Positions 11,922-22,200 of a stretch of DNA of 64,000 nt are shown in pieces; within the stretch, counting starts at the first letter, position 1; every line of letters starts with the position of its first letter. Origin of the DNA: Takakia lepidozioides (Eukaryota; Streptophyta; Takakiopsida; Takakiales; Takakiaceae); the NCBI GenBank assembly GCA_030704615.1, contig CM060732.1, positions 49,085,053 to 49,149,052 of the forward strand, given 5' to 3'. The notes under the pieces were generated by a model. The model had not been told where the DNA came from. It saw nothing but the letters and a program-made list of their open reading frames with translations, and searched no databases. A program made the translations under genes and the position numbers.

Positions 11922-13471
11922 ACCTTGTGCATTGAGAACTTCCTCTTGCATGATGCATCAGTAGAATGATTTTTGTTGAACTGCCTCGTGATTGCAGGTA
12001 CATAAACTTTGCACTCATTCCGTCCGGAGCCATTCAAAGGGTTCCACCATTCTTCCTGACGTGGAGGACACCTGGAGGTCGTGGTACGATGTACACAGAA
12101 GTATTGGCGAAGGAGTAGCATGCCGAGCATTTGGTAGACTGTCCCTGGTATGTGCATCTCCCAAGTGGGACCGTTGACCTCTCGGAGGTTAACTTGAAGA
12201 AGGAAGCGAATGCCAGGGCTATGAAGGCGCATCAGATCCCCAACCAAAGGACGCGGAAAGACTGAAAGCAGAGGAGGCAGCCAAGCAGAAAGCACTGAGA
12301 AAGTCAGCCAAGGCGGCAGCGTTGGCGAAGGAGCAGATGGAGAAGCAGGCAGCTGAGCAGCCCAAGGACAGGAAGAAAATAATGCGCAAACAGGGGCAAG
12401 AGACGAAGACCCCCACACCCAAGAAGAAGAAGCAGCAACATAGTCAGCCAGATGACGAGGATTCCGATGACGATTTCCAGCAGGATAACACCCAGGGGGC
12501 CACACCTCGTCCGAAAATTCACAAGGGCCAGCGCTCCGGGGGTTCGGCTGCAAAGAGATCACTATACGAGGATGCACCTGGCAGACCCTACCGTGCGGTG
12601 CATATTGCGGGCAGGGAAGTCCTCAAAACACCCACAATTGTGGAGTGTGTTAATGAAAATGTCCTAACTGCTCTGACCAGAAAGCTGGAGAAAACGAGAT
12701 TGAGGAAGGCGATCACCAGGGGAAGAGGAAGAGGAAGGCCACTGGCCATGATATGGAGTATTTTGTGACGATGAGCCACGGCAAAAAAAGCACAGTCGGG
12801 GGCAGGGCGGTGAAAGCCTCCATCGACATGATCCTTGTGGATATCCCGGATGGGCAGGAGATACTGGGGCTGGGCTCACTACCCTGGTAGAACGAGTACG
12901 ACGAAAGATATTGGAGCCACACATTCGGGTTCGCAGCCAACATGTTGGACGACGACGGCTGTGTTGTTGTGCTAGCAGCCGATAGAGAAGTCACTGAGAA
13001 TGATATCAAAGTATGGACGGGGAGAAGTGCAGCACCCATCCTGAAAAAAATCTGGACTTGCATCAACACGCAGGGTTTTGTCAACGATGGTCAGAAGGTA
13101 TGTTGCGGTTCTCCTCTGTTCTGCCAATTTATGCGCCGAAATTGCCCATGTACGTGTAGGCCACCTCTCACGTTCTCCTTTCCTTCTTTGCAGACTCTTA
13201 TCTTTCAGGCATTCTGCTTCGTGAAGTAACATTCGAAATTCAAATTACATCAAGCAGGCAGACTTGTTGATTCCACAGTTGATCCACTGGAGTATAACGT
13301 CCTGTTCAACCATGTGGGAGAGAAGGACATGCTTTGTGATTTGTCGGGCAAGCCTTGGAGGTATGGCAGGACCAGGAGTCCTGCATTCATCTAGACGCTC
13401 ATGGAAACGTGTACGAATGTTGAAGGCAGGGTCCTCGACGTCACTGCTAATATAGGTGAGAGCGTTAAGTG

Positions 13472-13487
13472 ATTGCGGCACCGAAAT
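13472..13487. repeat. Palindrome copy in intron 7
   Basis: ATTGCGGCACCGAAAT lies in the intron between 13,455 and 13,577. Confidence 0.65.
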
Positions 13488-14557
13488 TGACACCGTTTCC
13501 GATTGTGTATGTTTGCTTGCGCGAGGAAGCGAGTCATTCTTGACTTTGGCTGTGGTTGTGTCGTATGAATTCGCAGGTGCCTGTATGTGGGCGGGAAGGA
13601 TGTCCAACCGATTTGTGTTCTCATTTGAGGGGGATACGGCCTTGTACGATTTCAATTTGGCGGGCTTACAGCGTCTGCCTCCGACTGAGGATCCCAAAAA
13701 CGCAGAAGAGGACGTGGAAGGGGAGGAGGAAGAGGAGGAGGAGGAAGTCCAGGAAATTCGTACGATGCAGGGGCGCCCGAAGCCGCTTCCTGCAATGCCT
13801 GTCTTCGAGTGAGTTGCACCATAGTAAGTGTATTGGTTTCGGTTGTAGGGACCATGCAACCTGCCGATGATTCCCTGTTTGACTGTTCTAATGTGCTTCA
13901 TTCTGTGTTTGTGCGTACACTCAGCCTTGCGGAGTCGTCCGACGAGGAAACGCTGGGAGACTTGCCCGAATCGGACCCTGTTGCAGAGGAGGAGACAGAA
14001 TTGCATCGGCCATTCTTTGCCAGAAAATCGTTTCTCGCGAGTCCCCAGAAGCCCTTTTTTCTACCAGCCTATGCAGACACGGCTGCCAGAGAAGCCATCA
14101 GGAGGGAGGATGGGCCTACTCTGTTTGAGCAATTGATATTCGGGAATGAGCAGAGAATTATAATTAGGCGTGAGGCCAAACATGGAATTGTGAAAGGCAG
14201 AGTAGGCAAGTTCGTCATAGAATCCGCGTCTGAGAGCGAGGGGGATGATGAGGACAGTTCCGCACCCAGGTGGACAGTTCCAGCTGGTGAGGATGGTATT
14301 TTTTAGGGAAGGGCTTCTCAGAGTAACAGCGGTAGCGGCAGTGCAGGTTCGGAGGCAGGTGGAAGGCAGCCATCCTTGCATGAGGCCGGGGATGCATCGA
14401 ACAGTGATCGCAGATCCTCACCATAACAAAGTCTCATTTGGATCCTTTTGTTGTACAGTTCTGAAACACTTAATGAAAATATTAACGATTTCTGAAATCA
14501 TTGTGTTCAGACTGCATGTCCGATTCCCTACATTTCTTCCGCCAACCACAATGTAAT

Positions 14558-14563
14558 AATAAA
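14558..14563 (+). terminator. Candidate poly(A) signal AATAAA
   Basis: AATAAA lies 252 nt after the stop of the ParB-methyltransferase gene, on its strand, at a plausible 3' UTR distance. Confidence 0.4.
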
Positions 14564-14674
14564 GCAGAAGAGACGCAAACTCAAGTAAAGAACCCTACAA
14601 GTAATTTATGCACACCAACGAACCGCGAACTTGAAGCCATGAAAACCCTGCCGTTTCTAACATTCCTATTGGGA

Positions 14675-14823
14675 ATTTCGGCGCTGAAATAGCCCAATGT
14701 GCGCCTTCATAATATGGGCCTTATAAAATTCCACGAAGGAATTACTGCACCAAAATATCACGATGGAAGCCTTCAGCACAAGGCACTTCAGCACATTCCA
14801 GTTGGGTATTTCGGCGCCGAAAT
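14675..14823. repeat. Two palindrome copies downstream of the gene
   Basis: Copies lie at 14,675-14,690 (ATTTCGGCGCTGAAAT) and 14,808-14,823 (exact consensus), with a degenerate one near 14,735, between the ParB-methyltransferase gene and the next reading frame. Confidence 0.8.
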
Positions 14824-14850
14824 ACCAAGGTCGGTGGTTTTAGGACGCCA

Positions 14851-15754
14851 GTGGTTTTAGCACAATTTCTTCTCGTAATGTCGTGGCACCTTCTCTGTCA
14901 AGCCCCTTCTAGCCCCAGTCATTTTCGATCGCCTGTGTGGGTAGCCGTTGCCGACCAATGGGGGCACGTATTGCCGTTGCCCCAGAGAAGATCACGTGAG
15001 AAGGTGTTCCGCATTGGGTTTTTCAATGTTTGCATCTCCGTGTTGAAAAACAACAGTGATTACTTGTCCATCTCCATTCCCGGTGGACACTTCCTCAATG
15101 CCGCCCTGTGTAAATGCCTTCTGCATTCGACGGAGCAGGATTCGAGGATCGCGATTGCGTGAGCCGGTGATGGGAGACATTATGGTGGAGTTGGACTTCA
15201 GTGAAAGTACACACAGGGTGACGAGTTTCCTTTTGAGAGATAATCGTAGAAAGGGTTACTTCGTTCCCGATAGGGATTCTCTTTGGGTGAGGCATGCCAG
15301 TGGACAACAATGGATACTTGTTGTGCGACATAGACCTGGAAGACGGAGTGTTCGTCTCTTCATCATGAGATGTTGATGCGGCGAGTTCTGGAGGTCTTAC
15401 TACCATAACTATACTGCACCTCCACAGTATTTGCTCCCATATAGGGCTCTTGAGTTGCTCACTCACTCTTCTGGGCCAAGGAATATATTGTTGACACTAA
15501 GGGAGAATCGGAACAGGTTTGTCCTAGATGTTTGCGAATTTCACGACGCTATGGAGGAGGTCCCAATAGGAGGCCTCCAATATCTGCATGTTTTCACGAA
15601 CTTGACCTCTATAGATATCTTGTATCTTTATGTTCGCCATCTTAATCCAGAATACGGCAATGCACAGTGGACGACTACCACACCACTCCTAATTCTGGAC
15701 CTGTGGTTCGACGACTCGGTGGTTCGTGTTGTGGATGTCAACGCAACAGCATAG
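14851..15754 (+). pseudogene. Unidentified reading frames near the right end of the MULE
   Basis: A first frame (14,851-15,162) contains a segment RIGFFNVCISVLKNN then LSISIPGGHFLNAALCKCLL. A second frame runs from the Met at 15,170 to 15,754 with one in-frame TGA at 15,374-15,376. It holds FLLRDNRRKGYFVPDRD, WILVVRHRPGRR, LLPYRALELL and VPIGGLQYLHVF in order. The two overlap slightly out of frame, so they may be one gene with a single indel. Alternating hydrophobic and aromatic residues suggest a real beta-rich protein. I recognise no family. The position is symmetrical to the small frame at the left end. Confidence 0.4.
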
Positions 15755-16189
15755 CGCGGTAACGATCATCGTGGAGGGTGATTGGAGGGCACAGGCTCCG
15801 GGATATGGTAATTCCACAGGTTTCTTATGCCGTAGTGGTATTTCTGATGATGGAAGCTCGGAGTAATCGCAACACAAAATAAAAACTAGTGGTTGCCTGA
15901 TGTTTTTATTTCGAGCGTCATGTCAATGTGGGCTTGATGTTGAGTTGAATGGGGTTTGCAAGTTCAACTGTCGTCTGACCCTAAACATATTACCTTGTCA
16001 GCACAATGGCTTGTGAGGGCTACAATTTTGTGTCTCTTTCCTGTCCTGCACAATGTTTTACAGTGGTGACGTGGAATAACAACGCCGAAATACCCCATTC
16101 CGCATCCTGGACCAGGAGAAACAGACCCTATTATCGAGGTAAGAGGACATAACACCGTCAATAAAGGCACGAAAATTCCAATTCCACAT
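15755..16189. other. MULE right-end non-coding sequence
   Basis: No gene is seen. A degenerate palindrome remnant (AACGCCGAAAT) lies near 16,081, just inside the terminus. Confidence 0.4.
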
Positions 16190-16209
16190 ATGCCCGCTCA
16201 TGAGCTCAT
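16190..16209. repeat. Right terminal inverted repeat core
   Basis: This is the exact reverse complement of 2,029-2,048. It is followed by further GCTCAT repeats to 16,230. Confidence 0.85.
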
Positions 16210-16230
16210 AGGCTCATGGGCTCAAACCTC

Positions 16231-16238
16231 CACTCGAA
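16231..16238. repeat. Right target-site duplication CACTCGAA
   Basis: Same octamer as 2,004-2,011. Confidence 0.75.
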
Positions 16239-16393
16239 GGCTAGCCAACGCAAAGGCTGAAGATTGACAGGTCATTTCTAGAAAGAGGCTATAAACAGTG
16301 ACAACTTGTTGGGCCCATGTTTGAGGAATAAGAGATTTTGAAAGCCACCCACTGTCATACCATCTGCTCTCCAATGGTTCAGGACAGTGGCCT

Positions 16394-18492
16394 TCATTCT
16401 TGTGCTAGGTGGTCATTACTCTCAAGGGCAGCATCCACGGCCAGCTTTACGTCAGTCTCCAACTCCTGAGCCTCATCTTCATCAGCCCCCCCATCCTTGG
16501 TTGCTGCCAGTTCGCTCTCATCCAGGTCTGCATTGGTCTTGCTGTCTTCCAAGTCAGCATCAACTTTGCTATCCTCTAAATCAGCATCAGCCTTGCTGTC
16601 CCCAGTGTACTCCTCACTCCTGTCATCCTTGATACCTTCACCATGATCTACCTCCTTTCTGTCCTTCTCCTGCTCTTCAGATGCAAGGACTTTGTCGCTC
16701 ACCTCCATAGCTGTCTCTGAGATGTCATCTTTCTGCTGTTCCTGATCTTCTCCACCTAGGGTTTTGTCCTTACTAATTGTTGTGCCCCTCTCCTTCCCAT
16801 CTGTAACTTCTTCCACCTCAGAGAAGGTATTCTGTTGCTCGGCAGGCTGCAATTTCCCCTTGGCTTGCGCAAGCTGCTCATTAACCTTAGAGATCTTAGA
16901 TTGCTGCTCCTTCAATCTCTCCCGGAGGGCTATAACCTCGTTGGCCTTTTCTTTACTCAGCTGCTTGTGCTGACCCTTCTCCTCTCGGCAGGTGGTAAGA
17001 AGCTTTAGGCTATCTTCAAAAGAGTGCTTGAAATGCTCCAGCTCAATCACCTGATGGCTCAACTTCTCCTTCTCTTCAGTTATCTTGGCGAGCTTCTTTT
17101 TTGATGACTGGACATCCTTCTGAAACAAGTTACACTTCCAGGTTATGCAACCAAAGCAGCTAAGAATGCAAGTCAATCTTAGCATGTACCAGTGCTACTG
17201 CCAACCCTATTTGCATGAAGGTATGCCACCACCATTTGCATCTGCAAGAAGTGGGTAGTAGAAACTGACAGAAGAACCAGACAGAAAAGAAATTTAGCAG
17301 AGTTTGAACCTTTCAACCCTAACTTAATTCAGATCAAATGTAAGACCATGGCCAGACTCCTACCCAACTCTGATGGAAGGTGACCAAAACCAGACAATAA
17401 GCTGGTGTGCCCAACCAAATCCATGGCTGATTATGAGCCCACTTTGATAAGGACCTGCACTCAACAGAGTGAAGACCATATGCAATGACAAAAACCACCT
17501 GTGACTTCACTAGACAGCCACTGGCCTCCTACGTGATGGGTAGAAAACAATCTGTCTCTGCAACAGAAAGGAGTCGCTTGGTAAATCACTCTGCAAATAG
17601 ATTCCATCACTGAAAAAGTGTCAGGAATCTATGTTAAGATTTGTGATTCTCCCACATTAATGCTGAAAGGTGTAAATTGCATTTAGTCTGCTGATTTATA
17701 GCTCATGCTGCATATGGGTTTGATATTCGAAGAAAATTAGGATGTTCATTCCTCACTCAAGCAGGTAGTACTGAGAGATACTGTCCCCAAATTTTCACAA
17801 GGAACAGGGCCTGTGGAGGGATGGAATCCGATTTGGCTACTAATTGCGACTATGCAAGGCAATGTTACAGTTGCAGAAAGAAAGCCAATCGTGCGTTCTT
17901 TCCTGGCTTCAGGATGTCATCTAACTGGCCCCATCTCACATTAAAGAAGACCAGAAAAATTAGCAGATATGAATGCAAGGGCAATGAATCCAAGGAGAGG
18001 CGAGGACTGGCCACCCAGTTGCCAACACATTTCATGTGTAAAAGTAAGAGATTGACCAAACTTCGGATAAAATTGGTTATTTGAACTGGCAGGGGGGCGA
18101 GCGTCTGGGACATGATTCTTGAGTGAGTGTATTAGTTGATAACCCTTCGTACGATGCCTGTGAAACCGTCAAGTATGCTGCTTTGACAGTCCTGTCATTT
18201 GAACAGCATTCTAGTCTCTAAGTCACTCCTCTCTGCCCGTGAAAGGCATGGAGCCGTCAAAAATTGCAAGCTTCACAAAAACTGCCTCTGAGACAAGACG
18301 TAGAAGACGACAAGGGGAGAGAGAACAAACTTGGCATTGCAGCTTGAGACGGTCGATCTCGTTTTCCTTTTCGAGCAAAAGCGCATAGGCAGTCTTCCGC
18401 TCCTTGAGAGTTTGGAAGCCTACCAGACCCACTAGTGCAAACGCCACAACCAACAGTATCATGTATGAAGGTACCCTCCCGCGCCCAGCCAT
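16394..18492 (-). CDS. Type II membrane-anchored coiled-coil protein (Golgi GOLM1/CASC4-like layout)
   Basis: Two exons (18,492-18,331 and 17,119-16,394) join in phase across a 1.2-kb GT-AG intron to give 295 residues with no interruption. The start MAGRGRVPS precedes one hydrophobic segment (about residues 10-27) with basic residues on the N-terminal side, which suggests a type II signal anchor. A long Lys/Glu/Gln heptad coiled coil follows (about 30-150, including two Cys), then a very acidic tail (about 165-295) with three imperfect copies of SK-x-DADLEDSK. This order resembles Golgi GOLM1/CASC4 proteins, but I have no sequence-level proof of homology. The MULE is inserted 155 bp past the stop, so the normal 3' end may be displaced. 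Pyrimidine-rich sequence at 18,585-18,625 lies in the 5' region. Confidence 0.75.
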
Positions 18493-19217
18493 GGTTCCTC
18501 CCCCTCTTACCTGCACCTGATTACTTACCCGAACCCACAAATCCTTTCAAACTATCTTCTTTCCTGCGCTCTCTGCGCACAAACATGCATCTTTCTCTCC
18601 CTCTCTGTCTCTCTCCCTCACAGCTTACAATCCTGCCCCATGCATGCACCACCTTAAAATACTCTGCCTAAATACCTCCCGCGCAAGCCCTTGGCTTTCC
18701 TGCTATCCTTCGTGACACCGACCGCGCGTGCCGGGATGAATGATGGATGAATGATGTCAAGTCAGAGATGGGCGACTCAAGCATCCTTGGCAGGGTCATT
18801 TCACCGAGAAAGAGGGAAAAGACAGAAACAAGAAAAGGTGCTGAGGTAGGTTAGGGTTTGGAGACTTGGAAGCGTCACACGTAGTGGTATTGAAGCAACG
18901 GGCATTCCAAGCTCTCTCATGCTGCTACCTAGTTGATGACTTTGGCCACTAACACTATGCTCAATTCTACCAAAGACATGCTTTCACTTGAGGAAACAAA
19001 GTCCAAACCTTTCAGCTACAGAGGGGAATGTTGTTTTCATGAAAATGCTTAGATGCCCTTTCAATGAGGGAAAGTTCAGCACTTGAGTCTAGCAGTCTTT
19101 TAGTTGATAGCCTCAGAGTATACTGTAAGGGCTGGAGCTGCACCCTAAGTGTGCACAAGGAATGCATAGCAGCAACGTAGTCGTGAGGTCTTAGAACAAG
19201 GCTGATGTCTGAAGATG
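18493..19217. other. Intergenic between two leftward genes
   Basis: This holds the DMC1 3' region and the promoter/5' UTR of the coiled-coil gene. There is a CT-rich tract near 18,585-18,625. No other gene is seen. Confidence 0.5.
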
Positions 19218-22200
19218 TCAATCCTTGACATCTGCAATACCTCCTGGAGTGATCTGAAAGACGTGAACTGAATGTTAAGGCCACCTCAATTCTTTTTCTC
19301 CCCCACCCCCCGGTTTCCCCATCCTTTCTCTCCTTGTTTGTAACGAGGGAAGGGGAAACAGGACTTGCAGATCAAGCCAAGCTATAAAAACGGACCTCTC
19401 TCGTGTCTGTATCTCTTGGGCTGCTAGTCTCTTTCTTGTTTCATGCTTTCTCTTGTCCCAGGAGCTCTTCGAGCTTTCCTCGGACGTTATAAAGTTTCGT
19501 TTCATTTCATTTCATTTCTCATCTCATTTCTGATTCTTTTTTGGGTAGTCTGCTCAGCGAGAGGCTTTCTTCGATAGCATCAAACAGACCAGTGAGTACG
19601 CAGCTGATTCAAGAGCACCCTCAGGCTGCACACAAACAGGTATGAATTAAGAAGGATATAGCTTCAGATTCCGGCAGATTTGGGGCATCATAGATTTTGC
19701 AGATACGCTGCTCCCCTTTGCCCTTTCTTAGCATGAGCCTCACGGTGGATGCATGGGCCAGGACATGACCGCCAGCAGGCTTCTTCGGATCAGCAACAAA
19801 CGTTCCTCCACCAGGATCAGCAATCACTGCATCACCCTTCACTCTAATTAAAATTACATTATCATTACTTCTTTTTTAACGTCATGAATATGTTCCATCA
19901 AGCAGTGATGGCAGATGGTGGAGCGTGATGTTGAAGAAGGTACGAGTCTACTTACCTTGGTTGGTCATAAACACAGCTACATTGAACTCGTCAGCAATTT
20001 TTGTCAGTCTTGAAAGCATTTGAGCCAGTTTTTGCTGCAGCGGACAGTCGAACAAGTGACACATGTTGAACAACTGAGATAATTCGAAAATGGCAAGAGG
20101 GAAGACCATGCCTGTGCAAAACCTAGTCCGAGCATAGTAAACAAGTATCAACGAGAAGCTTCCAAAGTGGCAGATGTAGTACCTGTCGCTCGGCAAGCTC
20201 TCCTCGTCCTGTGAAGTCCACTCTGAACAGAGCTGTAATAGAGTCGACAATCTACAAGTAATATCACACACCAGAAGCAGCTTGAAGCTTTGAGAAATAA
20301 TATAATGAAGCCCCCTTAAGTGTACCTTCACGTTCGAACGAATGTAGGACATTTTTTGCACATTTGCTTGGTCCAGAAACTACACTACTCTCACTTCGGC
20401 ACGGAATCTAGTTGTTGGCTCTCAAGCGTATTTGCATTGCAAAATTCAAAGGGGTTTGCCAGGTGAAGTAGAGTGATAAATACTGAACATACCAGCAGTC
20501 GGAAAGGTTCCTCAGCCATCTTAGCAGCCAAGCCAACCAGCAAGTTAAACTGGTGTTCATGAGTGTAAGCTCGGGCATACACAATCTGGCCCAGACATCA
20601 AAGCATTTTGCCTAATGAGAATATCACATTTATGGAAATTAGCTCAAATCATGGTTCCTGCTCAACAGTGTAACATTGACTTGTTCAAAGATTCGATAAA
20701 GACATCAAGAACTACACAGATGGAATCGTTTACTGATCATCTTGCAGCTAATAATGAGAACCAGCTCAGTTAGGGGAATACAAAATTACATTATCGAGAA
20801 CAGCGTTGACATCCAGCCCAAATCGCTCAGCAATGGGAACGATGCGATCAGGTCGACTGAGGTTTCACTGTTAAGAATTAAACCGTACATTCTCTCTGTC
20901 AACCAAAATATAGCTAATTCACATCAGTTACAGATATGTGGGATGGATACAATGTCCCCTCTGTGTCAATGTAAGCTACTTTCCCATTCCCTCCATGCAT
21001 GCCTAGCGGAAGCTGCATTTGACACGCAATGGTCAATCATCAGCAAAATCATGTATTGATAAGAGTTCGTTGAAATTGATCGCAGCCATTGAGCAGATAC
21101 TATATTATCTTTGTGAACAGCATGTAGCACCTCAGAGTTCTGAGGAGGGCCGAGTTAGTCTATGATCAACTACATGAGCACTATATTGGCAACATGTTAT
21201 CTTGATGTAACGTGCCACAGGTAAGTAGTGATCACTGGTGGTCTGTTTCTATTTCGTCAGAACAAGAGATGGTAAGCTACACAATATTAGGAACCTGAGT
21301 TGAAACGCAGAGTGTATGAGCGATCTGCGTCTTTCCGGTCCTGCAACAACCAGGAGCTCAGTGGTAGGTTATCGCTTGGTGCTTGCAAATCAATTTGATG
21401 CCTAACATCAGCATCCGAAACATAACTTTCCAATGCTTGAAAGTTGGAAAGCGAACTTGAGGCAGTGTACCTGAATTCACCGAAGGCTTCTGTTATCGAC
21501 ATTGTCTCCACGCCACCTTTATTCAAACATGTGCACACACGATATAAGGGCCACGGTACCTAACCTTACTGGTTATTTATGGACAAAAGTTACATTGGTC
21601 AAAGGGACTGGGCATTCAGCCAAACCTAACCACTCATTTTCATGGTCTTCAAAGGGCTGCAAAAGATGGAGTGCTGAACCAGGAAATTGGCAGCTACCAG
21701 CTAGAGAAGGGTACTAGTGGCTTGCCTCCCAGAAGCTCATCAAGAGCACGGCTTCCAGTTGTGATACGCACAACAGACTTGCGCTGCCAGCCACCAAAAA
21801 AGTGAGACACAGACACAATTGAACCAATTGAGAATTAGAGACAGAGCTGGGATAGATGAATCTCCACATACTACTGCACAGACAAATTGAATACCACACC
21901 TCGACTAGAATTGATCAAACCAGTTGAAGTTTAAGAAAATCTTTTCCAGTGTACATCGAGATGAGGCTAGCTGCAGGGACTTGAGGGTGTTCGATGTGCC
22001 ATTCAAATGTGATATATAATTGCATTGAAAGGTGATGAGTTCTAGATCATGCATGACGGGTGCATACTGGTTACACGAACAGAAATGAGATGAGAGAAAG
22101 AAACGAAACGAAATGAAATGAAATGGTACTTTATAGCGTCCGCGGAAAGCTCAAAGAGCTTACGGGACAAAATGGAAAAAGCAAGAGAGAGGAAACAAAC

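Larger units (their letters stand above)
9531..14306 (+). pseudogene. ParB-like / beta-class DNA amino-methyltransferase fusion gene of the MULE (decayed)
   Basis: GT-AG exons join in one frame: 9531-10543, 10711-10900, 10946-11272, 11349-11477, 11560-11774, 11998-13097, 13194-13455, 13577-13808 and 13925-14306, about 1,280 codons. From about 10,100 an LPGDIDQLKDNF helix is followed by FFVWDGNHGMLAW, resembling the ParB/sulfiredoxin nucleotide-binding fold. A Lys/Gln-rich linker follows (12.2-12.5 kb). Then comes SLPW (12,879-12,890), a candidate motif IV, followed by ANMLDDDGCVVVLAA. After that RSPAFI-TLMETC and VLDVTANIG (motifs X and I) lead to SFEGD. Motif IV before X-I is the beta-class N4C/N6A order. 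In-frame stops are at 9666, 10155, 10958, 10985, 11270, 11376, 12116, 12888, 13227 and 13392, with frame changes near 12,220 and 12,650. The start is provisional. ParB-MTase fusions are known from phages; a plant MULE copy is unexpected. Confidence 0.7.
2012..16230. mobile_element. 14.2-kb Mutator-like DNA transposon carrying a ParB-methyltransferase gene
   Basis: The element is bounded by an 8-bp duplication and by inverted ends containing the perfect 20-bp match ATGAGCTCATGAGCGGGCAT (2,029-2,048; inverted at 16,190-16,209). It contains a leftward transposase (about 7.4 to 3.9 kb), a rightward ParB-like/methyltransferase gene (9.5-14.3 kb), two unidentified reading frames near the ends, and a palindrome family spread through the spacer, introns and UTRs. 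Both main genes have in-frame stops and frameshifts, so this copy is not autonomous now. It sits 155 bp beyond the stop codon of the coiled-coil gene at 16,394, probably in that gene's 3' region. The size is large for a MULE, and the cargo is the most unusual thing in the window. Confidence 0.85.

Noticed and set aside
9531-13455. Reassigned genetic code (TAG/TAA read as Gln)
   Set aside because: DMC1, the coiled-coil gene and the long transposase exon use ordinary stops and no internal TAG/TAA; frameshifts in the same gene also point to decay.
19621-19842. DMC1 ending in [12 protein letters not shown]
   Set aside because: This is read-through into the AT-AC intron; the conserved C-terminal exon is found at 19,262-19,218.
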